Shown here: positions 44,438 to 52,493 of the stretch, piece after piece
Position numbering within the stretch: position 1 is the stretch's first letter
Layout of the letters: each line of letters opens with the position of its first letter
DNA from: 34-65-8 sp964516135
GTDB lineage: Bacteria; Pseudomonadota; Alphaproteobacteria; Sphingomonadales; Sphingomonadaceae
Direction of reading: 5' to 3'
Assembly: GCA_964516135.1 (NCBI GenBank)
Contig: CAZEWN010000016.1
Coordinates: 14,048-78,047, forward strand
Length of the DNA stretch: 64,000 bases
Translations under genes and position numbers: made by a program
Notes under the pieces: model-generated
What the model was told of the DNA's origin: nothing
The model's input: the letters and a program-made list of their open reading frames with translations, nothing else
Databases searched by the model: none

Positions 44438-45627
44438 CCGCCCCGTTCCTGTGCGGCTGCAATGCCCAGCATCAGGACATCGCGGGTGAAATCACAGGCC
44501 CAACCGACCCAGGCATCGTTGAGGAACCGCCCTGCCTCGTACTCGCTGGCAACGCCGTATCCGCCCATTACCTCGACGCAGAGCTGGGCGTTGGCAATCG
44601 CGGAATCGACCGCTTGGACTTTCGCCATCGGCGCCGCGAGCATCGCCGCATGCATGGGATCGGACGCACACAGGCTGGCAGCCTCGCGAACCATAAGCCG
44701 CGCGCGCTGCACGTTCATGGCCATTTCCGCGAGCTTGAGCGCTACCGCCTGATGCCGTGCGATCGGCATGCCCATCGACTGGCGCTCCATCGCGTATCGG
44801 CGCGCGTAATCGTGCGCGGCGCGGGCCAAACCGACGAAGCAGGCAGCAAGGCAAACCGGCATCTCCGGCACCATGGCGAACAGCATGGCCGCCCCGCCTT
44901 CCTGACCCAGCAATGCGCCGGATGGCAACCGCGCATCATCGAAACGCAACTCCGCGTGATGTGTCAGCGGCCACCCGATCAGCCCGGTCTTCTCGCCGAT
45001 GCTCAGGCCCGGCGTTGTCGCAGGCACCCAGAACAGGCTCAGCCCTTCGATCGGCGGCTTGTGGGCATCCGTGCGCGCGATGATCAGATAATTGTCGGCA
45101 ACCCCGGCATTGGTGATGAATGCCGACTTGGCGCCGTTGAGAATCCAGCCGTCGGCGTCCCGGATCGCGGCCAGCTTCGGGCCTGCGGCGGGATCCATTC
45201 CGCCCAGCATCAATTCCGATCCGGCCACGTTGGGTTCGCTCTGCGCGCCTGCCAGGACCATCGCCGGGGCCATCAGGAATTGCGCCAGCTCGCCCGTGGC
45301 ACCGGCCCGCTGGAGCAGAAGGGGCATCGTCGCGGTCAGAGCAAAATAGTCGCCCGCCATGCCAACATCGACCGCGCCCAGTTCCTCCAAGATGATGGCG
45401 GCATCCACGCAGCTTCCGCCCAGTCCGCCGTGGTCGGCGGGAACCAGCAGCTTGGTCAGCCCCAGCGCCGCGCCTTCGTGGAAGGCGGGTTCGACCCAGT
45501 CCCATGGCCGCGCGGGCGCGCCCTCGCGCCGCACCCGCGCCACCAGCGGCGCCAGCCGGGCAGCGGCATAGTCAGCCGTGCTCTTGCGCAGCAGGTCCTG
45601 CTCGGCAGTAGATGCGAGCAAGCTCAT
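44434..45627 (-). CDS. acyl-CoA dehydrogenase
   Basis: A 397-residue FAD-dependent acyl-CoA dehydrogenase. The middle-domain motif GAQSEPNVAGSEL and the C-terminal QLCVEVMGGYGVASEYEAGRFLNDAW segment are clear. It would oxidise a CoA thioester to the enoyl-CoA, here perhaps a partly reduced ring. The ATG at 45627 overlaps the stop of the upstream oxidoreductase gene (ATGA). It is the last gene of a five-gene operon and converges with the LysR gene. Confidence 0.9.
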   Translation of the reverse strand: MSLLASTAEQDLLRKSTADYAAARLAPLVARVRREGAPARPWDWVEPAFHEGAALGLTKLLVPADHGGLGGSCVDAAIILEELGAVDVGMAGDYFALTATMPLLLQRAGATGELAQFLMAPAMVLAGAQSEPNVAGSELMLGGMDPAAGPKLAAIRDADGWILNGAKSAFITNAGVADNYLIIARTDAHKPPIEGLSLFWVPATTPGLSIGEKTGLIGWPLTHHAELRFDDARLPSGALLGQEGGAAMLFAMVPEMPVCLAACFVGLARAAHDYARRYAMERQSMGMPIARHQAVALKLAEMAMNVQRARLMVREAASLCASDPMHAAMLAAPMAKVQAVDSAIANAQLCVEVMGGYGVASEYEAGRFLNDAWVGWACDFTRDVLMLGIAAAQERGG

Positions 45628-46601
45628 GCGCGGACCCGAAGCACGGTCTTGCCACGCGCATGCCCGGCATCGATCGCGGCATGCGCGGCACCGACATCTT
45701 CCAGCGGGACGACCGACCCGAGCGGCACCTCGATCGTCCCGTCTTCGATAAGCGGCCGAAGCAGATCGAGGATTTCGGGCTGCGCGCTGAAGGCGACAAT
45801 GTGCGTGGTGACGCCAAACTGCGCCTGATTGCGCGCGCGGTTCTCCATCTCCATCTCGTCGCCGCGCAGCACCACCAGCAGCGTTCCGCCGGGCTTGAGC
45901 ACCTGATAACAATCCTGCCCGACCTTGCCGCCAAGTACGTCCAGGACGACGTCGAAGTTCCGGCCCAGGTCGATGAAGCGCCCGGCCGTGTAGTCGAACA
46001 CTTCATCCGCGCCCAGTCGGCGGCAATGATCTGCCGCCGCGGCGCTCGCCGTGGTGGTCACATGCGCGCCGCGCGCCTTCGCGATTTGGATCGCGAAGCT
46101 GCCCACGCCGCCCGCCCCTGCCTGGATCAGGACTCGCGCGCCTGGCTCGATCCGGGCAAGGTTGACCAGCCCGTGCCACGCGGTGCAGGCCGCCATCGGC
46201 ACGGCCGCCGCCTGCTCGAACGTCAGGTTGGCAGGCATGTGGCGGACGAGGTAGGACGGGGCCGCGACATATTCGGCGTAGGCCCCCGGCTTCATGCAGT
46301 CGATCAGGCCATAGACCCGATCCCCGACCGCGAACTCGGTGACATCGAAGCCCGTCGCCACGATCGTGCCAGCCACGTCGCAGCCAAGAACATGCGGGAA
46401 CTGGAGGGGGAACAGCCCCGCAAGCCACCCGCGCCGCAATTTCGCGTCGAAGGGATTCAGACCCGCCGCATGGACCGCGATCAGCACTTCGTTGTGCGGC
46501 ATCATGACCGGCATCGGCACGTTCGCGAGCGCGATCTGCTCCGGCCCGCCATAGCCGTTGAGCACGGCGGCGCGCATGGTGCTGGGTAGGGTGTCGGTCA
46601 T
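45624..46601 (-). CDS. MDR-family NADPH oxidoreductase (quinone-oxidoreductase type)
   Basis: A 325-residue zinc-independent MDR enzyme. The GroES-like domain ends in GCDVAGTIVATG, and the Rossmann motif is VLIQAGAGGVGSFAIQIAKARGA. No catalytic zinc cysteines are in place. It probably reduces an alpha,beta-unsaturated ketone or enone intermediate. A 15-bp gap separates it from the second MDR gene upstream, and its stop overlaps the acyl-CoA dehydrogenase start. Confidence 0.87.
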   Translation of the reverse strand: MTDTLPSTMRAAVLNGYGGPEQIALANVPMPVMMPHNEVLIAVHAAGLNPFDAKLRRGWLAGLFPLQFPHVLGCDVAGTIVATGFDVTEFAVGDRVYGLIDCMKPGAYAEYVAAPSYLVRHMPANLTFEQAAAVPMAACTAWHGLVNLARIEPGARVLIQAGAGGVGSFAIQIAKARGAHVTTTASAAAADHCRRLGADEVFDYTAGRFIDLGRNFDVVLDVLGGKVGQDCYQVLKPGGTLLVVLRGDEMEMENRARNQAQFGVTTHIVAFSAQPEILDLLRPLIEDGTIEVPLGSVVPLEDVGAAHAAIDAGHARGKTVLRVRA

Positions 46602-46616
46602 GCTCGGTGCTCCATC

Positions 46617-47594
46617 TCAATCACGGCCCGACACGCGCACGATCTGCTTGCCGGGATCGGGTTCTGCGAACAAGTCGGCGAAGGCGGCGGGGGTGCTGGC
46701 CAGGCCATCGTGGACCGTGTGAAAAGGTCGCAGGGTGCCCGCGGCGAGCGAGGTCGCCAGGCCAGCACGCGCCTCGGCGAAGCGCGTCGCATGATCGGCG
46801 AGCAGGAACCCCTGCACGGTCAGGCGGCGAAACAGGATCGGCGCGGCGGCGCCATAGGTTGGTGGCCCGGGGTCGTTGTATCCGGCAATGAATCCCAGCA
46901 GCAGCACGCGCCCGCCCGGTCGCATCGCGGCGACCATGCTATCGTGGAGCGCCCCGCCAACGCCATCAATGAACGCATCGACGCCGTCGGGCAGCGAACG
47001 AACCTCGAGATCGTCCGCGCACAGGGCCGCGATCCCGAGTTTTTCCACCAGCCACGCCGCCTGCCGAGCGCTGGCGGTGATGCCGGTGACGTGCGCACCA
47101 GCCGCCCGGGCAAGCTGCGCCGCGACCACCCCGACCGATCCCGCGCCGGGTGCGATGACCAGGTTTTCCCCCGCACGCGCGGCCCATTGCGCCGTGAACC
47201 ACCCGGTCAGGCCCGATGGGCCCAGCACCGAAAGATGCGCCGCCCGCCCGCACAGTTGGAGATCGAGCCGCTCCAACCCCTCCCCCGGCAGCGCCAGGTG
47301 GGTTTGCCAGCCCGTGTCGCAGTGCACGACATCCCCCGGGAAAAGTGCCGGATGGCGGCTCTCGACGACGGTTGCGATTCCCCGCCCTTCGACCACTTGC
47401 CCCAGCGGCAGCGGTTTGCCCACGCGGCTGTCGGCACGCATGCGGAGGCGCGGAAAGGGATCGAGCCCGAGAAAGTCGGTTTCGAGCAGAACCTCGCCGG
47501 CCGCCGGCGCGGGCATCGGTGCCTCCACCTCGGCAAAGTCCTCGGGCGAAGGCACGCCATCCGGATAGCGGACGAGATGGATCTGCCGGTTCAC
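46617..47594 (-). CDS. MDR-family NADPH oxidoreductase (PTGR/CurA-like)
   Basis: A 325-residue MDR enzyme of the prostaglandin reductase / CurA-like subgroup. The motifs LGLDPFPRLRM, GQVVEGRGIATVVES and the Rossmann LVIAPGAGSVGVVAAQLARAAGA are seen. These enzymes reduce double bonds conjugated to carbonyls. The GTG start at 47594 overlaps the alpha/beta hydrolase stop (GTGA). It has little similarity to the neighbouring MDR gene, so the two probably have different substrates. Confidence 0.85.
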   Translation of the reverse strand: MNRQIHLVRYPDGVPSPEDFAEVEAPMPAPAAGEVLLETDFLGLDPFPRLRMRADSRVGKPLPLGQVVEGRGIATVVESRHPALFPGDVVHCDTGWQTHLALPGEGLERLDLQLCGRAAHLSVLGPSGLTGWFTAQWAARAGENLVIAPGAGSVGVVAAQLARAAGAHVTGITASARQAAWLVEKLGIAALCADDLEVRSLPDGVDAFIDGVGGALHDSMVAAMRPGGRVLLLGFIAGYNDPGPPTYGAAAPILFRRLTVQGFLLADHATRFAEARAGLATSLAAGTLRPFHTVHDGLASTPAAFADLFAEPDPGKQIVRVSGRD

Positions 47595-48400
47595 GCCAGC
47601 GCGGCCTGATGGGTCAGAAAAGTCTCGAGCACGCGGTTGAAGGCATCGGGCGCTTCGATGTTGCTGACGTGGCCGACACCCGGGATTATATCGAGGCGCG
47701 CGCCGGGGATGGCCGCAGCCATCAATTCGGCATGGTCGGGCGGTGCGATCGGGTCATGCGCGCCAACGATCACCTGCACCGGCACGTCGATGCCGCTCCA
47801 TGGGGGAAAGTCGCCGAACCCTATCACCGCCGCCAGCGCGGCCAGATAGGCATCGCGGTCGAGCGCCGCATGGCTTCGCAACAATCGTGCGCGCGCTTCC
47901 GGCGGGATATCCGGTCCCGCGATCCTGGCGACGACTGCCGGCGCGATCTGGGCCGGGGTCGCGCCTTCCAGCAGGGGTTTTGCGCGCAGCGCCACCGCCT
48001 CGGCAATCGCTTCCGGGGTAGTCGCCGCCGCGCTTCCCGCGCTGGTATCGGCCAGCGTCAGTGACGCGACCCGCGTCCGGTGGCGGCGAAACAGGTCGAG
48101 CGCAATGCGCCCGCCCATCGACAATCCAACGACATGGGCGGGTCCGCCGAAATGATCGATCACCCGCGCCGCGTCGTCGGCGTAGTCGGCGAAGCCGCCT
48201 GGCGGCGCGAAGGCGCTGTCGCCGTAGCCCCGGGCATCCAGCGCAACGCAGCGGAACCGGTCGGACAACGCGGCAACCTGATCGTCCCAGTTGTCGCGAT
48301 TGCCGCCGATGCCATGGAGGAACAGCACGAGTTGCCCTTCACCCGCGACCGTGCAGGCCAGCGCCGGATCACCGGGCACCAGGGTGCATTGGCCGGTCAC
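47591..48400 (-). CDS. alpha/beta hydrolase, possibly NicD-like
   Basis: A 269-residue alpha/beta hydrolase. The triad is Ser94 (VVGLSMGGRI), Asp216 (VGAHDPIAPP) and His244 (GVGHVSNIEAP), with the oxyanion segment LFLHGIGGNRDNW. The family includes 3-oxoadipate enol-lactonase and N-formylmaleamate deformylase (NicD). Its position directly after a NicX-like dioxygenase favours hydrolysis of the ring-cleavage product. The GTG start overlaps the dioxygenase stop. Confidence 0.85.
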   Translation of the reverse strand: MTGQCTLVPGDPALACTVAGEGQLVLFLHGIGGNRDNWDDQVAALSDRFRCVALDARGYGDSAFAPPGGFADYADDAARVIDHFGGPAHVVGLSMGGRIALDLFRRHRTRVASLTLADTSAGSAAATTPEAIAEAVALRAKPLLEGATPAQIAPAVVARIAGPDIPPEARARLLRSHAALDRDAYLAALAAVIGFGDFPPWSGIDVPVQVIVGAHDPIAPPDHAELMAAAIPGARLDIIPGVGHVSNIEAPDAFNRVLETFLTHQAALA

Positions 48401-49443
48401 GCCAGTTCGGGCACGAGCTTGCCTTCAATCACCACCGGCTGGTCGTCGAGGGCGATCGTGCAGTTGCGGACCGGCAGATCGAAGTGGCCAAGGGTATGGC
48501 GCCCCGCAAATGGATTGGCGCCGGTCGAGAACAGGAAATTACCCGCGAAGGCGCGCAGCTCGATCCCGTTGATGTCACCCTTGTCGTACATCATCATCGA
48601 ATCCCACCGCGCGCCGTGGTTCATTCCCCAGCCGACATGGCTGGTGCCGTACGCCTCCGGATCTTCCCAGGCGGCGAAGTAGCTGCGCATCAGATCGGCA
48701 TCGAGACCGCTTCCCTCGACCGCCACGACATAGTCACGCTCGATCCGCAGGGTCACGGGCTTTTCGAGATAACGCTTGAAGGTGATGTTGATGTCGCCTT
48801 CATCGAGCACCAGCGTGCCTTCGACCGTGCCCAGCGCCGGAAAACACGAACAGATGCCGCCCGGCCAGGTTGCGAGCATCCCCGGCGCCGGAACCGCGCC
48901 GAGATTGCCGCCGACGCGCGCCCCTTCCATGCCGATCCGCAAATCGGTGCCCGCAGCCGATCGCACGGTCATCACCCGCGCGCCCTGCATCAGCTCCCGC
49001 CCGCGCCGGACGCGCGGAATGAGCGCGGCATCGGGGGCAAGGCGTTCGAGCAGTTCGGGATGTTCATTGGAGATATAGAGAATGCGCCCGCCCGCACCGA
49101 GGATTTCCGGCGTCTCGGGCGAATGCATCAACCCCTCGACCGTCAGATCGGCCACCAGCGCGGCCCCCTTGAGCGCCTCGATCACGGGACGAATGCCCTG
49201 CAGAGCCTCGGAACTGCCGGTTGAACGGATCGCCACCCCGACGGATTGCGGCGGTGTCGGTACGACGATGTGGAAGGGTTGCAAGCCAAGCCGGAGCGCC
49301 GCCAGTTCGCACAAATGGACATTGAGGCTGCGCGACTGGCTTTCCGAAAGAATCGCGACCGTTGCGCCCTGCGCGAGTTCGCACAACGCCAATGCGCGCG
49401 TGAACACGTCGATCCAGCGTGCCTCGATGCGATCGTTCAGCAT
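48397..49443 (-). CDS. NicX-like (2,5-dihydroxypyridine 5,6-dioxygenase family) enzyme
   Basis: A 348-residue protein related to M29 aminopeptidases and to NicX. The iron site reported for NicX, as I recall it, is His-X52-His-X-Asp plus a Ser. A comparable set is visible: His269 (GTSHVGWG), Ser306 (NFLFSTGAN), His320 and Asp322 (LGHFDLP), with spacing of 50 instead of 52. NicX cleaves 2,5-dihydroxypyridine to N-formylmaleamate. The substrate here may be different. It leads a five-gene overlapping operon ending in the acyl-CoA dehydrogenase. Confidence 0.72.
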   Translation of the reverse strand: MLNDRIEARWIDVFTRALALCELAQGATVAILSESQSRSLNVHLCELAALRLGLQPFHIVVPTPPQSVGVAIRSTGSSEALQGIRPVIEALKGAALVADLTVEGLMHSPETPEILGAGGRILYISNEHPELLERLAPDAALIPRVRRGRELMQGARVMTVRSAAGTDLRIGMEGARVGGNLGAVPAPGMLATWPGGICSCFPALGTVEGTLVLDEGDINITFKRYLEKPVTLRIERDYVVAVEGSGLDADLMRSYFAAWEDPEAYGTSHVGWGMNHGARWDSMMMYDKGDINGIELRAFAGNFLFSTGANPFAGRHTLGHFDLPVRNCTIALDDQPVVIEGKLVPELA

Positions 49444-49546
49444 GCCTTACCTCACCCCTCGCGGCCACGCCGCACGTCCGCCGGACCTTGGCGCCGCGCC
49501 AACGGGAGCGCCCAACAGATTTGCCGGTGAGGGGCATGAATTAATT

Positions 49547-50290
49547 TCACACGCCCTTCCCCTCCGATCCCACGCGGGCCCGACCAAGCTCGACCGTTGG
49601 TACGGCCCCGGGAGCAAGCACTTCCGAGCGGCACATCGCCCCGGTCGCCACGAAATCGCCGGGTTGCAATCCGCGGGGATCATCGGCCAGCAGGGTCCGC
49701 AGTGCCTCGAGCGCGGATAACGGGCCGTCAAGCACCGCCGAAGCGCTGCCGCGGCACTGCTCCTGGCCATCGACCAGCAGGATCGCCTCGATCGCTTCGG
49801 GCCGATCCAGCGCGCCGGTTGCAAGCTCATGCTGGCACAGCAGACCGTAACTTGCGGCGTTGTCGGCAACGATGGCCCCCGCGCCGAGGGCGAAAGGGTC
49901 GTCGAAACTGGGGCGATTGAGTTCGATGCCAAGCCATGCCGAAGTGGGCCTAAGATCCGCGCCGAGACGCAGGATCACTTCCGGCTCTGCTTCCAGCCCT
50001 GCGCTCGCGGCGATCTCCGGGCTTATGGAGTCATGCCAGACACGATCGGCAAACAAGCGTCCGACGATCGGCTGGTCCACGCCCAGGAATGCCATCGCGC
50101 CGGCATTGGTCGCGCCCAGCTTCCATCCGCATTGTAGCCCGAGCGAAGGCTCCAGCAGCCGCGCAAGTTCCGCCTGGATCCGCCACCCGGTCGCGAGATC
50201 GAGCGGTGGCATGTCGCTGATCCTGGTTCCCGACAGGCGCGCCGCCGCGAGCCGCTCGGCCAAGCGTTTAGCAGAAGCGGCGTCAATCAT
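49547..50290 (-). CDS. 2-keto-4-pentenoate hydratase-like enzyme
   Basis: A 247-residue protein of the FAH/MhpD hydratase family. The metal-binding Glu-x-Glu pattern is visible in GLEAEPEVILRLG, and CGWKLGATN, WLGIELN and LQPGDFVATGAM match hydratases and decarboxylases acting on 2-hydroxypenta-2,4-dienoates. It would hydrate a meta-cleavage-type dienoate to a 4-hydroxy-2-oxoacid. Its ATG at 50290 overlaps the end of the AraC gene by 8 bases. It is 103 bp upstream of the NicX-like gene on the same strand. Confidence 0.85.
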   Translation of the reverse strand: MIDAASAKRLAERLAAARLSGTRISDMPPLDLATGWRIQAELARLLEPSLGLQCGWKLGATNAGAMAFLGVDQPIVGRLFADRVWHDSISPEIAASAGLEAEPEVILRLGADLRPTSAWLGIELNRPSFDDPFALGAGAIVADNAASYGLLCQHELATGALDRPEAIEAILLVDGQEQCRGSASAVLDGPLSALEALRTLLADDPRGLQPGDFVATGAMCRSEVLAPGAVPTVELGRARVGSEGKGV

Positions 50291-51035
50291 GCGTTTCTCC
50301 GACCGAATTTTCGCGCCGCCGATGGCGCCAGGCGCTCGGCGTGCAACCAGCGACGGCACGAAACCGGCGGGTAAAAGCGCTTTGGTCGGCGTAACCGCAG
50401 GCAACCGCGATCTCGGCGATCGGCGAAGTTCCGGCGAGCGCGGCGCAGGCCCGTTCAATCCGCAGCTTATGCTGGAAACGGCGCGGCGGCATGGCGAAAG
50501 CGGCGTGAAAATCCCGCTCCACCTGCGCGGGCGAAACGCCCGCCGCACCTGCCAGCGCCGCGAGGTCGAGCGGTTGATCTAAGTTCGCCTCCAGCCAGTC
50601 GACCGCCGCCGCCAACCGGGCGAAGCGGGGGCCGTGCGCGGCGGTTTCATCAAGCCGACGCGCACTTGCGGCAATTCCCACAAGCCCGCCCGTGTGATCG
50701 TGGACGGGCACACGGCTGTAAAGCAGCCAAGCCGGTCGTCCGCGCCCCGCCGCGACCCGTTCCAGCCGGTCGTGCATAGGCCGGCCGCTGCGCATCACCT
50801 CGCGGTCGAACGCCTCGAATCGTTCGGCCTCCTTGCGCGGGAACAGATCCACGGCGCGCCGTCCGATCAGCGCATCCGCTCGGTCCATCCCGCATAGCCG
50901 CGCCATCGCCGGATTCGCCGCGATATAGACGAGTTCCGCATCCTTGAGGAAAAATGGCACGTCCAGTCGATCGAACAACGGCGGGAGGAACCGCGCATCG
51001 ACCGAGGCCGGGTCAAATCGTGAAATCGCCGTCAT
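50283..51035 (-). CDS. PAS-AraC transcriptional regulator
   Basis: A 250-residue regulator. A PAS domain (about 25-135: VPFFLKDAELVYIAANPAMARLCG ... GLVGIAASARRL) precedes an AraC-type DNA-binding domain (about 148-245) with two helix-turn-helix units (LAALAGAAGVSPAQVERDFHAAF and IAEIAVACGYADQSAFTRRFRA). The ligand may bind in the PAS pocket. It is divergent from the VOC-like gene (111 bp) and overlaps the hydratase gene, so it likely controls both. Confidence 0.88.
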   Translation of the reverse strand: MTAISRFDPASVDARFLPPLFDRLDVPFFLKDAELVYIAANPAMARLCGMDRADALIGRRAVDLFPRKEAERFEAFDREVMRSGRPMHDRLERVAAGRGRPAWLLYSRVPVHDHTGGLVGIAASARRLDETAAHGPRFARLAAAVDWLEANLDQPLDLAALAGAAGVSPAQVERDFHAAFAMPPRRFQHKLRIERACAALAGTSPIAEIAVACGYADQSAFTRRFRAVAGCTPSAWRHRRRENSVGETHD

Positions 51036-51146
51036 TGTGCCGATATCGTCACAGTGGGCGTGGAAAGGCGACAAGACATCGGCGCCGCTGGCCATGAAAA
51101 GGAGTGATACGACGCCGCCATCGTGGCGAACGGGAAAGGGCTGGAG

Positions 51147-52493
51147 ATGACAAACGAAGCGAACCGCGACTGGACAGTTCAACCCGAGGCGGAGCGCTGG
51201 CTCGCGGGCACGATCGCACATGCGCTTGCCCAGTGTCCCGAGGGCGCAGCGTATGCCGACGCGCTACTCGCATCGTGCGGGGTGCGGCTCCGCGATATTG
51301 TGGACCATATCCGCTTGCCCGAGCATCATTTGGCCGGGGCCGAAGCAGCGGGCTGGCAGACGGTGCCGGGCGCCCCTGACAACGGACTGATGGAAAACGC
51401 CGCCGGCTTTTTCCCGGCAGTCCTGCCCGCTGATGATGACCGTATCATCATCGCCTTCAGGGTCGAATCGATCGAACGGTTTCAGGCCGCCACCGGTCAG
51501 GTTCAGCCAATCGAGGGCGAAGCCTTTGGACCGTTGCGCCTGGCCCGTGCGTTTGAAGGGGACGGCGCCACCCTGATTGCCGCAGAGCGCAGCGGCAGCA
51601 TCGTCTATCACGTCGAAGATGTCGGCGCCGCCAGCATCCGGGCGGGACGGCTTCACCTGCAGCGCTTCCGCACGCGTCCCCGTCGCTTCGACAGCGTCAT
51701 GGAAGGGCTGGCACGCACGGAAGCCCTGGTCGATGCAGCGGTGGCGGACATCGGCCCCCACCGCGCCTGCGACCTGTGGTTGAAGGCGGAGCGGGAATAC
51801 TGGATGACCCGATGCCCGGCGGGTGCCTGGGCCAAGACCCGGCAGGACGCGGCCGGGATCGGCTGGGCGAACATCGACCACCACACTTACGATGGCAGCC
51901 GCGCCCATTTCCGCCGCACCGTGCGAATCCTCGAAAAGCTGGGCTACGAACTGCGCGAAATGCTGTATGCTGGCGAAATGGCCGGTTGGGGCAGCCAGAT
52001 CCTGGAGCAGCCCGCGCTCAAATCGACGATCTTCGCCGATGTGGACCTTGCCCCGCACGAGATCGCCATTGATTTCGCGCACGAGATACTGCCTCCGCTC
52101 GATCGCCATCGCCGCGCTGGCGTGCTCTCGATCCTGCATGGCGAATCCATTCTGGAAGGTGGCCTCAATCATGTTGCGGGCATGTATGATAACCAGCGCT
52201 TGCGGGCACTGTGGGCAGGCGAGGGCAAAGCGATGATGGCCCCGTTCAGCGAGTTCCCGTTCCTCTATCAGGAGCTGACCGAAGGCGATTGGGCGGCCGT
52301 CGATCCCGTGCGGGTCGATGCTCTGGAAGCCGGCGGCCATCTTGGCGCGGAAGAGGCGGAATCGATCCGGCTCAACGGCGCGATCGCCGCGCACCTCGAA
52401 AATCTCGAACGCAACGATGGTTACAAGGGCTTCAACAAGCCGGGCATTGACGGGGTGCTCCGCAAGCTCGATCCGCGCGGAGCGGCGGCGTGA
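51147..52493 (+). CDS. unrecognised protein with VOC-like metal-site motifs
   Basis: A 448-residue cytosolic protein that I cannot assign to a named family with confidence. The segment 243-289, which starts IDHHTYDGSR and ends AGWGSQILEQP, has the length and pattern of a VOC-fold module, with candidate metal ligands His245/His246 and Glu288. An earlier IVDHIRLPEHH (51-61) may mark a first module, and LHGESILEGGLNH (330-342) is another His/Glu cluster. Two-module VOC-fold proteins include the DUF1338 2-oxoadipate dioxygenase HglS. The next gene, an FAD-linked 2-hydroxyacid dehydrogenase, overlaps it (GTGA), as HglS would need. The relation to HglS is an inference. Confidence 0.75.
   Translation: MTNEANRDWTVQPEAERWLAGTIAHALAQCPEGAAYADALLASCGVRLRDIVDHIRLPEHHLAGAEAAGWQTVPGAPDNGLMENAAGFFPAVLPADDDRIIIAFRVESIERFQAATGQVQPIEGEAFGPLRLARAFEGDGATLIAAERSGSIVYHVEDVGAASIRAGRLHLQRFRTRPRRFDSVMEGLARTEALVDAAVADIGPHRACDLWLKAEREYWMTRCPAGAWAKTRQDAAGIGWANIDHHTYDGSRAHFRRTVRILEKLGYELREMLYAGEMAGWGSQILEQPALKSTIFADVDLAPHEIAIDFAHEILPPLDRHRRAGVLSILHGESILEGGLNHVAGMYDNQRLRALWAGEGKAMMAPFSEFPFLYQELTEGDWAAVDPVRVDALEAGGHLGAEEAESIRLNGAIAAHLENLERNDGYKGFNKPGIDGVLRKLDPRGAAA

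Noticed and set aside
49449..49545. CCTCACC...GGTGAGG inverted repeat before the NicX-like gene
   Set aside because: Arms of 7 bases about 85 bases apart include the ribosome-binding site region; likely chance in purine-rich leader sequence.
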